Assembly: GCA_019746355.1 (NCBI GenBank)
Contig: JAIESC010000303.1
Span: forward strand, 1-21,408
DNA length: 21,408 bases
Direction: 5' to 3'
From: Xanthobacteraceae bacterium
GTDB lineage: Bacteria > Pseudomonadota > Alphaproteobacteria > Rhizobiales > Xanthobacteraceae
The number at the start of each line of letters is the position of its first letter. The stretch's first letter is position 1. The position numbers and the translations under genes are program-made. Under the pieces are notes generated by a model. That model was not told where the DNA came from and made no database searches. It saw only the letters and a program-made list of their open reading frames with translations. Positions 1 to 8,998 of the stretch are shown here, one piece after another.

Positions 1-378
1 AACGACTGCGGCCGCGTCATCAACCCGATGACCGCCGAGGGCCAGATCCACGGCGGCGCGGTGCACGGCATCGGCAACGCGATGTTCGAGTGGATGGGCT
101 ACGACGAGAACGCGCAGCCCAGAACCACGAACTTCGCGGATTATCTCTTGCCGTCCTCGACGGAAATTCCGCTGTTCGACGTGCATCTGGCGGAATATCC
201 CAGCACCAAGAATCCGCTCGGGGTGAAGGGCATCGGTGAGTCGGGCACGGTGCCGGCGGCGTCGGCGGTCGTCTCGGGTATCGAGGACGCGCTCAGCGAA
301 TATGGGGTGCGGATCGATGAGGCGCCGGTGAGCCCGGCGCGGATATTTGAATTGATCCGCGGGAAGATGGCGACCTAA
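1..378 (+). CDS. Xanthine dehydrogenase/aldehyde oxidase family molybdopterin subunit, C-terminal part (cut by window edge)
   Basis: The frame is open from base 1 and ends at the TAA at 376-378, so this is the last ~125 codons of a gene that begins left of the window. It reads N-D-C-G-R-V-I-N-P, then a Q-I-H-G-G stretch, then G-V-K-G-I-G-E-S-G. These are conserved in the large molybdenum-binding subunit of xanthine dehydrogenase, aldehyde oxidase and CO-dehydrogenase-like enzymes. The glutamate in the K-G-x-G-E motif is the family's catalytic base and is present here. Such enzymes hydroxylate N-heterocycles or aldehydes with a molybdopterin cofactor. Unlike the copies at 13146-13579 and 18205-18750, this one has no palindrome inserted after the H-G-G stretch, so it is the best candidate for the intact gene. 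Whether the full gene is intact and which substrate it uses cannot be seen here. Confidence 0.8.
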   Translation, partial: NDCGRVINPMTAEGQIHGGAVHGIGNAMFEWMGYDENAQPRTTNFADYLLPSSTEIPLFDVHLAEYPSTKNPLGVKGIGESGTVPAASAVVSGIEDALSEYGVRIDEAPVSPARIFELIRGKMAT

Positions 379-407
379 ATTAGGCGGTTTTCATTGAAGC
401 GAAGTTC

Positions 408-444
408 GCGCAAGGAAGAGCTCCCATTGAGATCTTGCGCTTTT
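408..444 (+). terminator. Possible Rho-independent terminator after the molybdopterin subunit gene
   Basis: A perfect 7-bp inverted repeat (GCGCAAG at 408-414, CTTGCGC at 434-440) encloses a 19-base loop and is followed directly by TTTT. It lies 30 bases after the stop codon at 378 and just before the end of the converging LysR gene. The long loop and short T-run make it a modest candidate. Confidence 0.4.
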
Positions 445-460
445 GACCCAAGGCGGACGT

Positions 461-1669
461 CTATCCAAGGTATCTGTGCGATATTAGCTTGTCGCGCAGT
501 AGTCGTATGAAGATTGTCTCCCATTTGCTTCGTCGGTGGGGCAGTTGAACTGCGCGCAATTCGCGGTTCACCGACGGTTTGATGATGGGGCGTGCGATCA
601 AAAGATTGTCGTCCAGGCTACGCTGCACGGCTGAGGGCGGCATCACGGTTGCCCATCCGCCTGATTTGACCAGACGCACAGCTGATGCCATCGAGTCGAG
701 CTCCAGTTTTGGAACCAACGAAAGACCGGCACGCGCGAAGGCGCGATCCATTAATGCACGCAAGCCGTGTCGCTTCGACGGCAGAACGAGATTGAGATTG
801 CCGATCTCGTTCAGCCTGATCGGCCCTGGAGGGTGAGCAGCGCATGATGCGCTCGTCAATATCGCCAGCGGCTCTGATGAGAGCAGCGTCTCGCGCAGCG
901 CGTTTCGCGCGTGCATGTCTTCAACAATGGCAACGTCGATGACATTGTCGGAGAGCCAGTCGAGCAGCACGCCGCTATGCGATTCGACGACCTTGAGCTC
1001 GACGCTCGAAAACGTCTTGCCCCATTCGAGAATGGTTGTGGTGGTCGCTCTGATCAGCAGGCTGTCTTCGTCCAGTCCCGGCAGTACGCCGATACGCAAC
1101 ACCGCACGCGGTCGTTGGCCGACATCCGTGCGCCGCCGTTGCACCGACTTCAGCGCATCCAGAATGGGTGCGTAAATCGCGTAAGCCCGGCGGCCGAGGT
1201 CCGTCGGATGAATGCCTTGCTTCGTGCGCTCGAACAATGTGCCGCCGAAGCGCTCCTCCAGCGAGCGGATCTGCATGCTGATGGCGGGCTGCACTACGTT
1301 CAATTTTGCCGCAGCGCGCGACATGCCGCCATCTTCAAAGACCTGAACGAAATAGCGCAGCTGCCGTGTATTGGGTAGGAGCGGCGGAGCAGCATCGGCA
1401 GCTTTGGTTTGACGGGCTGTCCCAATTAACCGCAATCCGTCGGCGGCTCGGTCGAGAATTGGTCCGAGCGTATTGTACAGATCGCTTCCGAACGAGGTCG
1501 GCTCCAGTCCGACAGCCGTGCGGCCAAACAGCGTTTCGCCCAGCTCCAGTTCCAGCCGCTTGATCTGAGCGCTCAGCGTCGGCTGTGTGACGCGGCAGAT
1601 GCGGGCGGCCGCACTCATCGCGCGGCATTCAAAGGCAGCCCTGAAATATTGAAGCTGTCGAAGGTCCAT
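461..1669 (-). CDS. LysR-family transcriptional regulator with two tandem DNA-binding domains
   Basis: The protein has 402 residues, about 100 more than a usual LysR regulator. Residues 1-60 form a typical LysR winged helix-turn-helix (M-D-L-R-Q-L-Q-Y-F, then V-T-Q-P-T-L-S-A-Q-I and L-E-x-x-L-G). A linker of about 40 residues follows. Residues 102-161 are a second, complete helix-turn-helix (R-Q-L-R-Y-F, then V-V-Q-P-A-I-S-M-Q-I). The effector-binding domain occupies about 189-402. The start at 1669 is supported by a standard LysR N-terminus. The gene is divergent from the transporter and catabolic genes, 192 bases away, so it is probably their regulator and may sense a pathway intermediate. 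A perfect dyad at 1673-1691 lies just before its start and may be an operator. A double-headed LysR is unusual; a fusion of two regulator genes is the simplest origin. Confidence 0.9.
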   Translation of the reverse strand: MDLRQLQYFRAAFECRAMSAAARICRVTQPTLSAQIKRLELELGETLFGRTAVGLEPTSFGSDLYNTLGPILDRAADGLRLIGTARQTKAADAAPPLLPNTRQLRYFVQVFEDGGMSRAAAKLNVVQPAISMQIRSLEERFGGTLFERTKQGIHPTDLGRRAYAIYAPILDALKSVQRRRTDVGQRPRAVLRIGVLPGLDEDSLLIRATTTTILEWGKTFSSVELKVVESHSGVLLDWLSDNVIDVAIVEDMHARNALRETLLSSEPLAILTSASCAAHPPGPIRLNEIGNLNLVLPSKRHGLRALMDRAFARAGLSLVPKLELDSMASAVRLVKSGGWATVMPPSAVQRSLDDNLLIARPIIKPSVNRELRAVQLPHRRSKWETIFIRLLRDKLISHRYLG

Positions 1670-1672
1670 GCA

Positions 1673-1691
1673 GGAACGATTTCTTCGTTCC
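1673..1691. promoter_or_regulatory. Perfect dyad in the divergent promoter region, possible LysR operator
   Basis: GGAACGA at 1673-1679 and TCGTTCC at 1685-1691 form a perfect 7-bp inverted repeat with a 5-base centre. It starts three bases upstream of the LysR start codon, where bound protein would block translation or transcription of the regulator. Dyads in the gap between a LysR gene and its divergent target are common operator sites. The rest of the gap (1692-1861) shows no clear promoter boxes that I would assert. Confidence 0.35.
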
Positions 1692-1861
1692 GCAGAGGGT
1701 ATAGGAATTTCTGATGACCGTCATCGGCAATCTGTATTGGCAGGTTCCCGGAACGGGTCTCAAACTTGCTCACGGCTATCGGGCATGCCGGAGACGTAGC
1801 AGGCTTACTTCACGCGGCGCGCGGACATCCGAGGCAGCACCGGAACAAGAGGGACCTATCC

Positions 1862-3031
1862 ATGACATGCACTCTCTCGGGACTGCGGTCGTCAGCCTTG
1901 GTCGGCGCGGCCGCCCTCGCACTCATGCTCGCCGGCACGCCGGCCTTCGCGCAGGTCAAAATTGGCTTCCAGGCGCCGCTCACCGGCCCGGCCGCAACCG
2001 ATGGCGTCTCAGCGAAAGTCGCGGCTAACCTCGCCATCGAGCGTATCAACGCGACCGGCGGCATCCTCGGGCAGAAGGCCGAACTGGTCATGTATGACGA
2101 CCAGGCAAAGACCGAAGAAGCCGTGTTCACCGCCAACAAGCTGGTCGGCCAGGATGGTGTGAAGTTCGCGGTTTCCGGAAGCTATTCGGCGTCCGGACGC
2201 GCCGCTGCGCCGATCTTTCAAAACGCCAAGGTACCGTTCATTTCCGCCTATGGCGTGCACCCGGACATCACGCGTGCAGGCGACTATGCGTTCCGCACGG
2301 TGCATCTCGGCCAGCCCCAGGGCCGCGCCGGGGCCAAGTTCATCGGCGAGAATCTGAAGTTCAAGAACATCTCCGTCATCTCGATGGACAATGACTATGG
2401 CCAGGCAACGCTCGAAGGCTTCAAGAGCGCGATCGATCAATTCGGCATCAAGATCATTGGCGAATATTCGTATCCGCTGCGCGATCGCCAGTTTGGCTCC
2501 ATCGTTGCGAGCGTCAAACGCGACAATCCGCAGGCCATCTACATCACCGGCTATTTTTTCACCGCCGGCCCGCTGGCGACTCAACTGCGTGCCGCCGGGA
2601 TCACCGTGCCGATCATCGGCTCGCAGGCCTTCGACGCTCAGAAGCTGCTTGAGATCGCCGGTTCAGCCGTGGAAGGTGTCTATATTGTTGGCGGTCTTAA
2701 CCGCGACCGCGACAATGCCGAGCTGAAAGCCTATCTCGCCGATTTCCAGAAGCAGGCGGGCTATCAGGGCGAGAATGTCGGTGCGACCGTCTATTCCGGC
2801 ATTGTTCTGATGGCGGATGCGATCAAGCGCGCCGGCGCTGCCGACCCGGCCAAGGTGCGCGACGCGCTGGCGGCAACCAAAAACTTCAACCATCTTGCCG
2901 GCGAGCTGGTCAGCTTCAACCAGTTGCGCGAGATCAACATGCCCATGAACGTCAACATCGTGAAGGGCGGCAAATTCGTCCATCACGCGTGGATCGACGA
3001 TCTGAAGCTGCTGGCGCCGCCGACGCAGTAA
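1862..3031 (+). CDS. ABC transporter substrate-binding protein, branched-chain amino acid (LivJ) type
   Basis: This 389-residue protein is a periplasmic binding protein of the LivJ/peripla_BP_6 family. It begins with a Sec signal peptide: an arginine at residue 9, a hydrophobic core, and a likely cut after A-F-A at residue 30. The mature part starts V-K-I-G-F-Q-A-P-L-T-G-P, the usual opening of this family, and continues with the I-N-A-T-G-G-I-L-G segment. The frame is open back to 1766, but the ATG at 1862 is preceded by GAGGGA at 1849-1854 and gives a proper signal peptide, so it is preferred. The gene opens the transporter set and is followed by two permeases and two ATPases. The ligand cannot be read from sequence. 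The neighbouring enzymes suggest an imidazole- or hydantoin-type amino acid derivative rather than leucine. Confidence 0.92.
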   Translation: MTCTLSGLRSSALVGAAALALMLAGTPAFAQVKIGFQAPLTGPAATDGVSAKVAANLAIERINATGGILGQKAELVMYDDQAKTEEAVFTANKLVGQDGVKFAVSGSYSASGRAAAPIFQNAKVPFISAYGVHPDITRAGDYAFRTVHLGQPQGRAGAKFIGENLKFKNISVISMDNDYGQATLEGFKSAIDQFGIKIIGEYSYPLRDRQFGSIVASVKRDNPQAIYITGYFFTAGPLATQLRAAGITVPIIGSQAFDAQKLLEIAGSAVEGVYIVGGLNRDRDNAELKAYLADFQKQAGYQGENVGATVYSGIVLMADAIKRAGAADPAKVRDALAATKNFNHLAGELVSFNQLREINMPMNVNIVKGGKFVHHAWIDDLKLLAPPTQ

Positions 3032-3143
3032 GGCTGGGCGATTTGGCCTGCCTTCCACCCGTCCGAAAAAGGCGGGGGGTCAGAACAAGCAATCTGGCTT
3101 CCCGCTTGCGCGGGCGACTGCAGCAACGAAACGAGACGGCCGG

Positions 3144-4013
3144 GTGTATTACGTCGATCTCACATTGAACGGGCTGATCTTCGGCTGCATGTATGCGCTG
3201 ATGGCGGTCGGTCTGACGCTCGTCTACGGTCTGCTTCGCATTTTGCACATCTCGCATGCGGCGGTTTATGCCTTCGGTGCCTTCATCACCGTGGTCGTAG
3301 CGAACGCCACCGGCAGCATCGCGCTCGGCATGCTGGTGGCGATCCCGTCCTCGGCGATCTTTGGAGCCGCGATCTATCGCCTGCTGTATCAGCCGCTGCT
3401 CACGTTCCCGCCCTACGTGCCGATGATCGCGTCGATCGGATTGCTGATCTTGATGGAAGACGGCTTCCGCATTGTGTTCGGCGAGCAGGGGCTGACCTTC
3501 ACGCGCAATCCTTATCCGACGCAAATCTACAATCTGTTTGGTCTGACCATCAACGTTGTTCAGATCGCGATGATCGTCGCAACGGCCATTTGTCTCACGG
3601 CATTGATCCTGTTCACGACCAGGACACGGATCGGAATTGCCTGGCGGGCCACCGTTTCGAACCCGAAGATGGCGACGAGCTTTGGCGTCGACGCCATCCA
3701 GGTCCGTTACCTGAATTTCCTGATCGGCTCGGCGCTTGCAGCGCTTGCCGGCGCATTGATTGCGCTCCTCAACAACTATGTTGAGCCGACCATGGGCTTC
3801 GTCGTCAGTTACAAGGCGCTGGCGATCATCGTGCTGGGGGGACTTGGCAGCGTGCGGGGCACACTGATCGCCAGTTTCGCGCTCGGACTGGTCGAGTCGT
3901 TCGGAACGATCCTGGTCGGACGATATCTTGATCGTGACGCGCTTGCATTCCTGTTCCTCATCATTGTGTTGCTGCTGCGCCCGCAGGGTCTGACCGGAGC
4001 GCGGGCGTCATGA
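3144..4013 (+). CDS. Branched-chain amino acid-type ABC transporter permease (LivH family)
   Basis: This is a 289-residue integral membrane protein. The N-terminus (L-N-G-L-I-F-G-C-M-Y-A-L-M-A-V-G-L-T-L-V-Y-G) is the classic LivH opening, and several hydrophobic helices follow. The segment A-L-A-I-I-V-L-G-G-L-G-S-V-R-G near residues 225-239 is the conserved permease loop that contacts the ATPase. Translation starts at GTG 3144, chosen because the family N-terminus begins there. It forms one half of the membrane channel with the LivM-type protein encoded next; their frames overlap by four bases (ATGA). The 112-base gap to the binding protein holds no gene. Substrate is unknown, as for the binding protein. 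Confidence 0.92.
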   Translation: MYYVDLTLNGLIFGCMYALMAVGLTLVYGLLRILHISHAAVYAFGAFITVVVANATGSIALGMLVAIPSSAIFGAAIYRLLYQPLLTFPPYVPMIASIGLLILMEDGFRIVFGEQGLTFTRNPYPTQIYNLFGLTINVVQIAMIVATAICLTALILFTTRTRIGIAWRATVSNPKMATSFGVDAIQVRYLNFLIGSALAALAGALIALLNNYVEPTMGFVVSYKALAIIVLGGLGSVRGTLIASFALGLVESFGTILVGRYLDRDALAFLFLIIVLLLRPQGLTGARAS

Positions 4014-4854
4014 GCCTTTACGCCTATAGCCTCCTGTCGATCCTCGGCATCAACATCATGCTGGCGGTCAGCCTCAACATGATCAGCGGTCTGTGCGGCC
4101 AGTTCAGCCTCGGCCATGGCGCCTTCTATGGAGCGGGCGCCTACGCCGCGGCACTCTGCGCGACAGCGGGATATTCGGTGCCGGTGGCGCTGCTGGCCGG
4201 CATTGTGGTTGCCGGCGTGCTGGGTTTCATCGTCGGCTTCGCGTCCGTGCGCCTGCGCGAGGACTTCCTTGCGGTGACGACCATCGGCGTCAGCTTTCTG
4301 TTCGTCGGCTTCGTGCGCAAGCAGCATTGGCTGGGCGCCGAGATGGGCCTGAGCAAGATTCCTGCAAGCGGCTTCGGGCCCGACGGCAACGCGATCATGA
4401 TCCTGATCTTCGCCCTCGCCACCATCGCCTTCAGTCTTTATCTCAACCGGTGCTGGATGGGTTTTGCGTTCCGGGCCGTCGCCGACGACGAGCAGGCCGC
4501 GCGCACCGTCGCGATCCCGGCTTCGACCTACAAGCTGGTGGCTTTCGCCATCGGTACGGCGGTCGCAGGGCTGGCCGGCGGGCTCTATACCTATTTTACG
4601 CAGTTCATCGTGCCGGATTCGTTCGGCTTTATCCTGTCCGTCACGCTGATGGCCATGGTGGTGATCGGCGGTACCGGCTCGACATGGGGCGTGGTCGCCG
4701 CCGCCATCATCTTGACGCTGTTGCCGGAGGCGTTCCGCTTCATCAACGACTACCGGCTGCTGATCTATGGCGGCCTGCTGATGCTGGTGATGCGCTTCGC
4801 CCCGGGTGGGCTGGCTGGAATTGTCGGTTCGCTCGCGCGGAGGCTTCGTCGCGC

Positions 4855-4858
<4 letters not shown>
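4010..4858 (+). CDS. Branched-chain amino acid-type ABC transporter permease (LivM family)
   Basis: The 282-residue membrane protein is the second permease of the importer. It shows the LivM hallmarks: an N-terminal N-M-I-S-G-L-C-G-Q-F-S-L-G-H-G-A-F-Y-G stretch, several transmembrane helices, and a C-terminal V-V-I-G-G-T-G-S-T-W-G-V loop near residues 220-231. Its start overlaps the LivH stop by four bases, and its own stop overlaps the start of the ATPase gene by four bases, which points to translational coupling. The length is at the short end of the family, without the N-terminal extension of enteric LivM. Confidence 0.92.
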
Positions 4859-5620
<762 letters not shown>

Positions 5621-5634
<14 letters not shown>

Positions 5635-6325
5635 ACATTTGACCTGCGGCTACGGCCCGGTCCGCGCCGTGCACGATCTCTCGCTCGAGATCGCGGAGCG
5701 CGAGACGCTGGCGCTGCTCGGCCCCAACGGCGCCGGCAAGACCTCGATCATCATGGCCATCATGGGGCACACCACGATTCACGGCGGGCGTATCCTGTTC
5801 CGCGGCCGGGACATCACCCGTGTGCCGCCGGTCAACCGGGTCGAGCTTGGCATTGCCCTCGTTCCGGAGGGGCGCCTGTTGTTTTCCGATTTGTCGGTCG
5901 AGGACAATCTGACGGTCGGGGGCTATCGCCGCACCATGGCGCGCGACCACATCAACCGCCAGCGGGTTTACGCTCTGTTTCCGCGCCTCGCCGAACGCCG
6001 CACGCAGATCGCAGGCTCGCTCTCCGGCGGCGAGCAGCAGATGTTGGCCATGGGCCGTGCGCTGATGGCGGAGCCGCAGCTCCTCCTGATCGACGAGCTG
6101 TCGCTCGGTCTGATGCCGAAGATGGTCGATCTGTGTTTCGACGCGCTTGCAACGTTGCGCAAGGACGGAGTCACCATCCTGCTGGTCGAGCAAAACACTG
6201 CGCGCGCGCTCGATTTCGCCGACCATGTCTGCGTCATGACGTCCGGATCGCTGGCGTTTTCCGGCTCGGCCGCACAGGCCAAGGCAGATGATCGGCTGTT
6301 CGATGTGTTCGTCAGCGCCCACTGA
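5621..6325 (+). CDS. ABC transporter ATP-binding protein (LivF family)
   Basis: The second ATPase of the importer has 234 residues, the usual LivF length. Walker A is G-P-N-G-A-G-K-T-S, the signature is L-S-G-G-E-Q-Q-M-L-A-M-G-R-A-L, and Walker B is L-L-L-I-D-E-L-S-L-G-L, with a following L-V-E-Q-N switch segment. The LivF-typical V-P-E-G-R sequence is present near residue 84. It pairs with the LivG-type subunit to form the ATPase dimer. The start lies inside the end of the LivG frame, with GGAAAG upstream as ribosome-binding site. The next gene, an amidohydrolase, begins only 18 bases after the stop, which links the transporter to the catabolic enzymes. Confidence 0.92.
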
Positions 6326-6343
6326 GCAAGGATCGGGTGTACC

Positions 6344-7729
6344 ATGAGTGATTTCGATCTGGTGATCACCGGCCGTGTCGTCACCACTGAGCAGGTGATC
6401 GACAATGGCTATGTTGCGGTCCGCGGCGGCCGTGTCGTGCGGGTGGGCGAGGGCGCGGCACCGCAAGGCAAGGACCGCCACGATTTCGGCCAGGCCTATA
6501 TTCTGCCGGGCGCGATCGATTCACAGGTGCATTCGCGTTCGCAGAAGGACCAGGAGGATTTCATTTGGTCGACGCGGGCGGCGGCCGCGGGCGGCGTCAC
6601 GACCATTGTGGATATGCCGTATGACGCGGGCTTTCTGGTCTGCACCGGCGAGCGCGTGAAGCAGAAGATCGCGGAAGCCGGCGCGCAGACGCGAGTCGAT
6701 TTTGCGCTTTATGCCACGATCGATCCGGACGACGGCGCAAAGCATGTCCCGGACATGGTTGCCGCGGGTGCGTCAGCGTTCAAGTTTTCGACCTTCTGCA
6801 CCGATCCGAAGCGCTTTCCGCGCATCCCGCCGCAGACATTATATGCCTGCTTCCGCGAGATTGGAGCGCGCGGCCTGATGGCCGGCGTACACAACGAAGA
6901 CGATGAGATGGTGCGCGCCGCGATCAAGTCCGTGGAAGCCTCCGGCATCCGCGATTATCGCGCGCATGCGCTGTCGCGTCCTCCGGTCAGCGAGACGCTG
7001 GCTATGGCCGAGGTCTACGAGATTGGCGCGCAGGCTGGATGCTCATCGCATGTCGTGCATTGCTCGCTCGGGCGCGGCTACGATCTATGCAAGGCATATC
7101 GCGGACAGGGTTTTGACGCGACCATCGAGGCCTGCATCCACTATCTCATTCTCGATGAGGAGAATGACGTGAAACGCCTCGGCGGCAAGGCCAAGATCAA
7201 TCCACCGATTCGCCCGCGCCGCGAGGTGGAAGCGCTGTGGCGGCACCTTGCCGCCGGCGACATCACCGTTGTCTCAACCGATCACGTGAGCTGGTCCGAA
7301 GATCGCAAGACCGACCCGGACATGCTGAAGAATGCGTCCGGCGTCCCGGGATTGGAGGTGCTGTATGCACTGCTGATGAAAGGGCTCACCGAGCGCAAGC
7401 TGCCCGTCACGTGGGCCGCGCGTCTGCTTGCTGAAAACCCGGCGAAGCTGTTCCGCATGGATGATCGCAAGGGCGCGCTCGCGATCGATCGCGATGCCGA
7501 TATTGTGGTCTTGGCGCACGATCCGCATCGTTACGATCCTTCGGCGAGTGGACATAATTTCGTGCAATGGTCGCCCTATGCGGGCATCGACTTGCCCTAT
7601 CGTCCGGTCGCGACGTTCCTGCGCGGCAGGATGATTTATGATGGCAAGGATGTTTTGGCCGTCCCGGGCAGCGGCGCCTTCATACGTCCGCCATTCCCGC
7701 GCGGGCACGTGCAGCAAAAGGCAGGTTGA
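6344..7729 (+). CDS. Hydantoinase/allantoinase/dihydroorotase-family cyclic amidohydrolase
   Basis: The 461-residue protein belongs to the amidohydrolase superfamily that opens cyclic amides such as hydantoins, allantoin and dihydropyrimidines. The barrel motifs are visible: D59-S-Q61-V-H63 in the first strand, the lysine that is normally carboxylated (K147 in A-F-K-F-S), H183 in V-H-N-E, H239 in V-V-H-C-S, and D313 in S-T-D-H. The C-terminal Y-R-P-V-A-T-F-L-R-G-R segment fits allantoinase-type enzymes. The first metal-binding His of the usual H-x-H is glutamine here (Q61). The binuclear site may therefore be altered, or only one metal may be bound. By context the likely job is ring opening of a hydantoin-5-propionate-like compound to an N-carbamoyl amino acid, the substrate of the enzyme encoded next. 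That substrate is an inference. Confidence 0.85.
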   Translation: MSDFDLVITGRVVTTEQVIDNGYVAVRGGRVVRVGEGAAPQGKDRHDFGQAYILPGAIDSQVHSRSQKDQEDFIWSTRAAAAGGVTTIVDMPYDAGFLVCTGERVKQKIAEAGAQTRVDFALYATIDPDDGAKHVPDMVAAGASAFKFSTFCTDPKRFPRIPPQTLYACFREIGARGLMAGVHNEDDEMVRAAIKSVEASGIRDYRAHALSRPPVSETLAMAEVYEIGAQAGCSSHVVHCSLGRGYDLCKAYRGQGFDATIEACIHYLILDEENDVKRLGGKAKINPPIRPRREVEALWRHLAAGDITVVSTDHVSWSEDRKTDPDMLKNASGVPGLEVLYALLMKGLTERKLPVTWAARLLAENPAKLFRMDDRKGALAIDRDADIVVLAHDPHRYDPSASGHNFVQWSPYAGIDLPYRPVATFLRGRMIYDGKDVLAVPGSGAFIRPPFPRGHVQQKAG

Positions 7730-8994
7730 TGCCAAGGCCGCCGATCGACAGCGAGCGTTTGTGGGACGACCTGATGGCGCTCGGAGCCATCACCGATCCG
7801 GACACGCCCTATACACGGCGCTCATTTTCGCCGCTGTTTCTCAAAGGCCGTGAGTGGCTGAGGCAGCGTTTCGAGCAGGCGGGGCTCACGGTGCGGCTCG
7901 ATACCGCCGCCAATCTGATCGGCCGGATCGACGGCGCCGGGCGCGACGCGCCGACGATCATGCTGGGCTCGCACTCGGACACGGTACCGTCCGGCGGCCG
8001 CTTCGACGGACCGGCGGGCGTGCTCGCTGCTCTGGAAGTCGTGCGTGCGATGAAGGCGGCAGGGTACAGGCCGCGTCACGCAATCGAGGTCGTCGATTTC
8101 CTGGCCGAGGAGCCGAGCGAATACGGCGTCTCCTGCGTCGGCAGCCGCGGCATGGCTGGCGCACTGGACGCGAAGATGCTCGCCTGCACCAGCGCGGCGG
8201 GAGAGAGGCTGTCCGACGCGATAACGCGCGTGGGCGGTGATGTCGCCCACCTTGATCGCGCGCGGCGGAGCGACATTGCGGGCTATCTCGAATTGCACAT
8301 CGAGCAGGGCGTCGTCCTGCAGAACAGCAGGATCGATCTTGGCCTTGTCACCGCGATCGTCGGGATCACCCGTGTCGAGATCGTATTCGCAGGCGCTGCC
8401 GATCACGCCGGCACGACGCCGATGGAATATCGCAGAGATGCCAGCCTTGCGGCCGCACAATTGACGCTGTTCGTGTCGGAGCACGCTCATGCTTTCGCTG
8501 CACGCAAGCAGGGCCATTTTGTTGCCACCACCGGCATTCTTGAAGTCCGGCCCAATGCCGCCAATGTCGTGCCCGGCCAGGCGCGTCTTGTCTTTGACAT
8601 CCGTGCCGGGGATCACGCCATGATTGGCGAGTTCCTGCAGGCGCTGGATGCCGCGAGCCACGCGATCGCCGTACGCTATCGCGTCGAACGTGCACACTAT
8701 GACGTGCTGTCGAGCACGAAACCCACCATTTGCGACAAGCGCCTGCTCGGTCTGCTGAAGCGTGGCGCGGAGGAGCTCGGCTTCTCGACCATGGCGCTGG
8801 CGTCCGGCGCCGGGCACGATGCTGCGTTCGTTGCCCGCATTGCACCGAGCGCCATGCTGTTCATTCCTTGCCGCGACGGCAAAAGTCACGCGCCGGAAGA
8901 GTGGACTGAGAAGCATCAGGTCGCGGCCGGCGCAGCCACCCTCTACGAAGCCGTCCATTTGCTGGACGGGCAGAACCGACAAACCGGAGTTTGA
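7729..8994 (+). CDS. M20-family Zn hydrolase, N-carbamoyl-amino acid or allantoate amidohydrolase type
   Basis: This 421-residue enzyme has the di-zinc layout of the M20 amidase/hydantoinase/carbamoylase group. It shows H82-S-D84 in G-S-H-S-D-T-V, D93 in G-R-F-D-G, the E127-E128 pair in A-E-E-P-S, H190 in E-L-H-I-E-Q-G, and a late S-H387-A-P-E-E-W motif. The family hydrolyses N-carbamoyl amino acids or ureido acids to amino acid, ammonia and CO2. The ATG at 7729 shares one base with the stop of the preceding hydantoinase (TGATG), so the two are tightly coupled. A TTG one codon earlier is possible but less likely. Hydantoinase plus carbamoylase is the classic pair that turns a hydantoin into a free amino acid; here N-carbamoyl-glutamate is a plausible substrate (inference). 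Confidence 0.9.
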   Translation: MPRPPIDSERLWDDLMALGAITDPDTPYTRRSFSPLFLKGREWLRQRFEQAGLTVRLDTAANLIGRIDGAGRDAPTIMLGSHSDTVPSGGRFDGPAGVLAALEVVRAMKAAGYRPRHAIEVVDFLAEEPSEYGVSCVGSRGMAGALDAKMLACTSAAGERLSDAITRVGGDVAHLDRARRSDIAGYLELHIEQGVVLQNSRIDLGLVTAIVGITRVEIVFAGAADHAGTTPMEYRRDASLAAAQLTLFVSEHAHAFAARKQGHFVATTGILEVRPNAANVVPGQARLVFDIRAGDHAMIGEFLQALDAASHAIAVRYRVERAHYDVLSSTKPTICDKRLLGLLKRGAEELGFSTMALASGAGHDAAFVARIAPSAMLFIPCRDGKSHAPEEWTEKHQVAAGAATLYEAVHLLDGQNRQTGV

Positions 8995-8998
8995 CCCG

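Noticed and set aside
1766..1861. Longer N-terminus for the substrate-binding protein
   Set aside because: It would place 32 residues before a normal signal peptide; the ATG at 1862 has a ribosome-binding site at 1849-1854.
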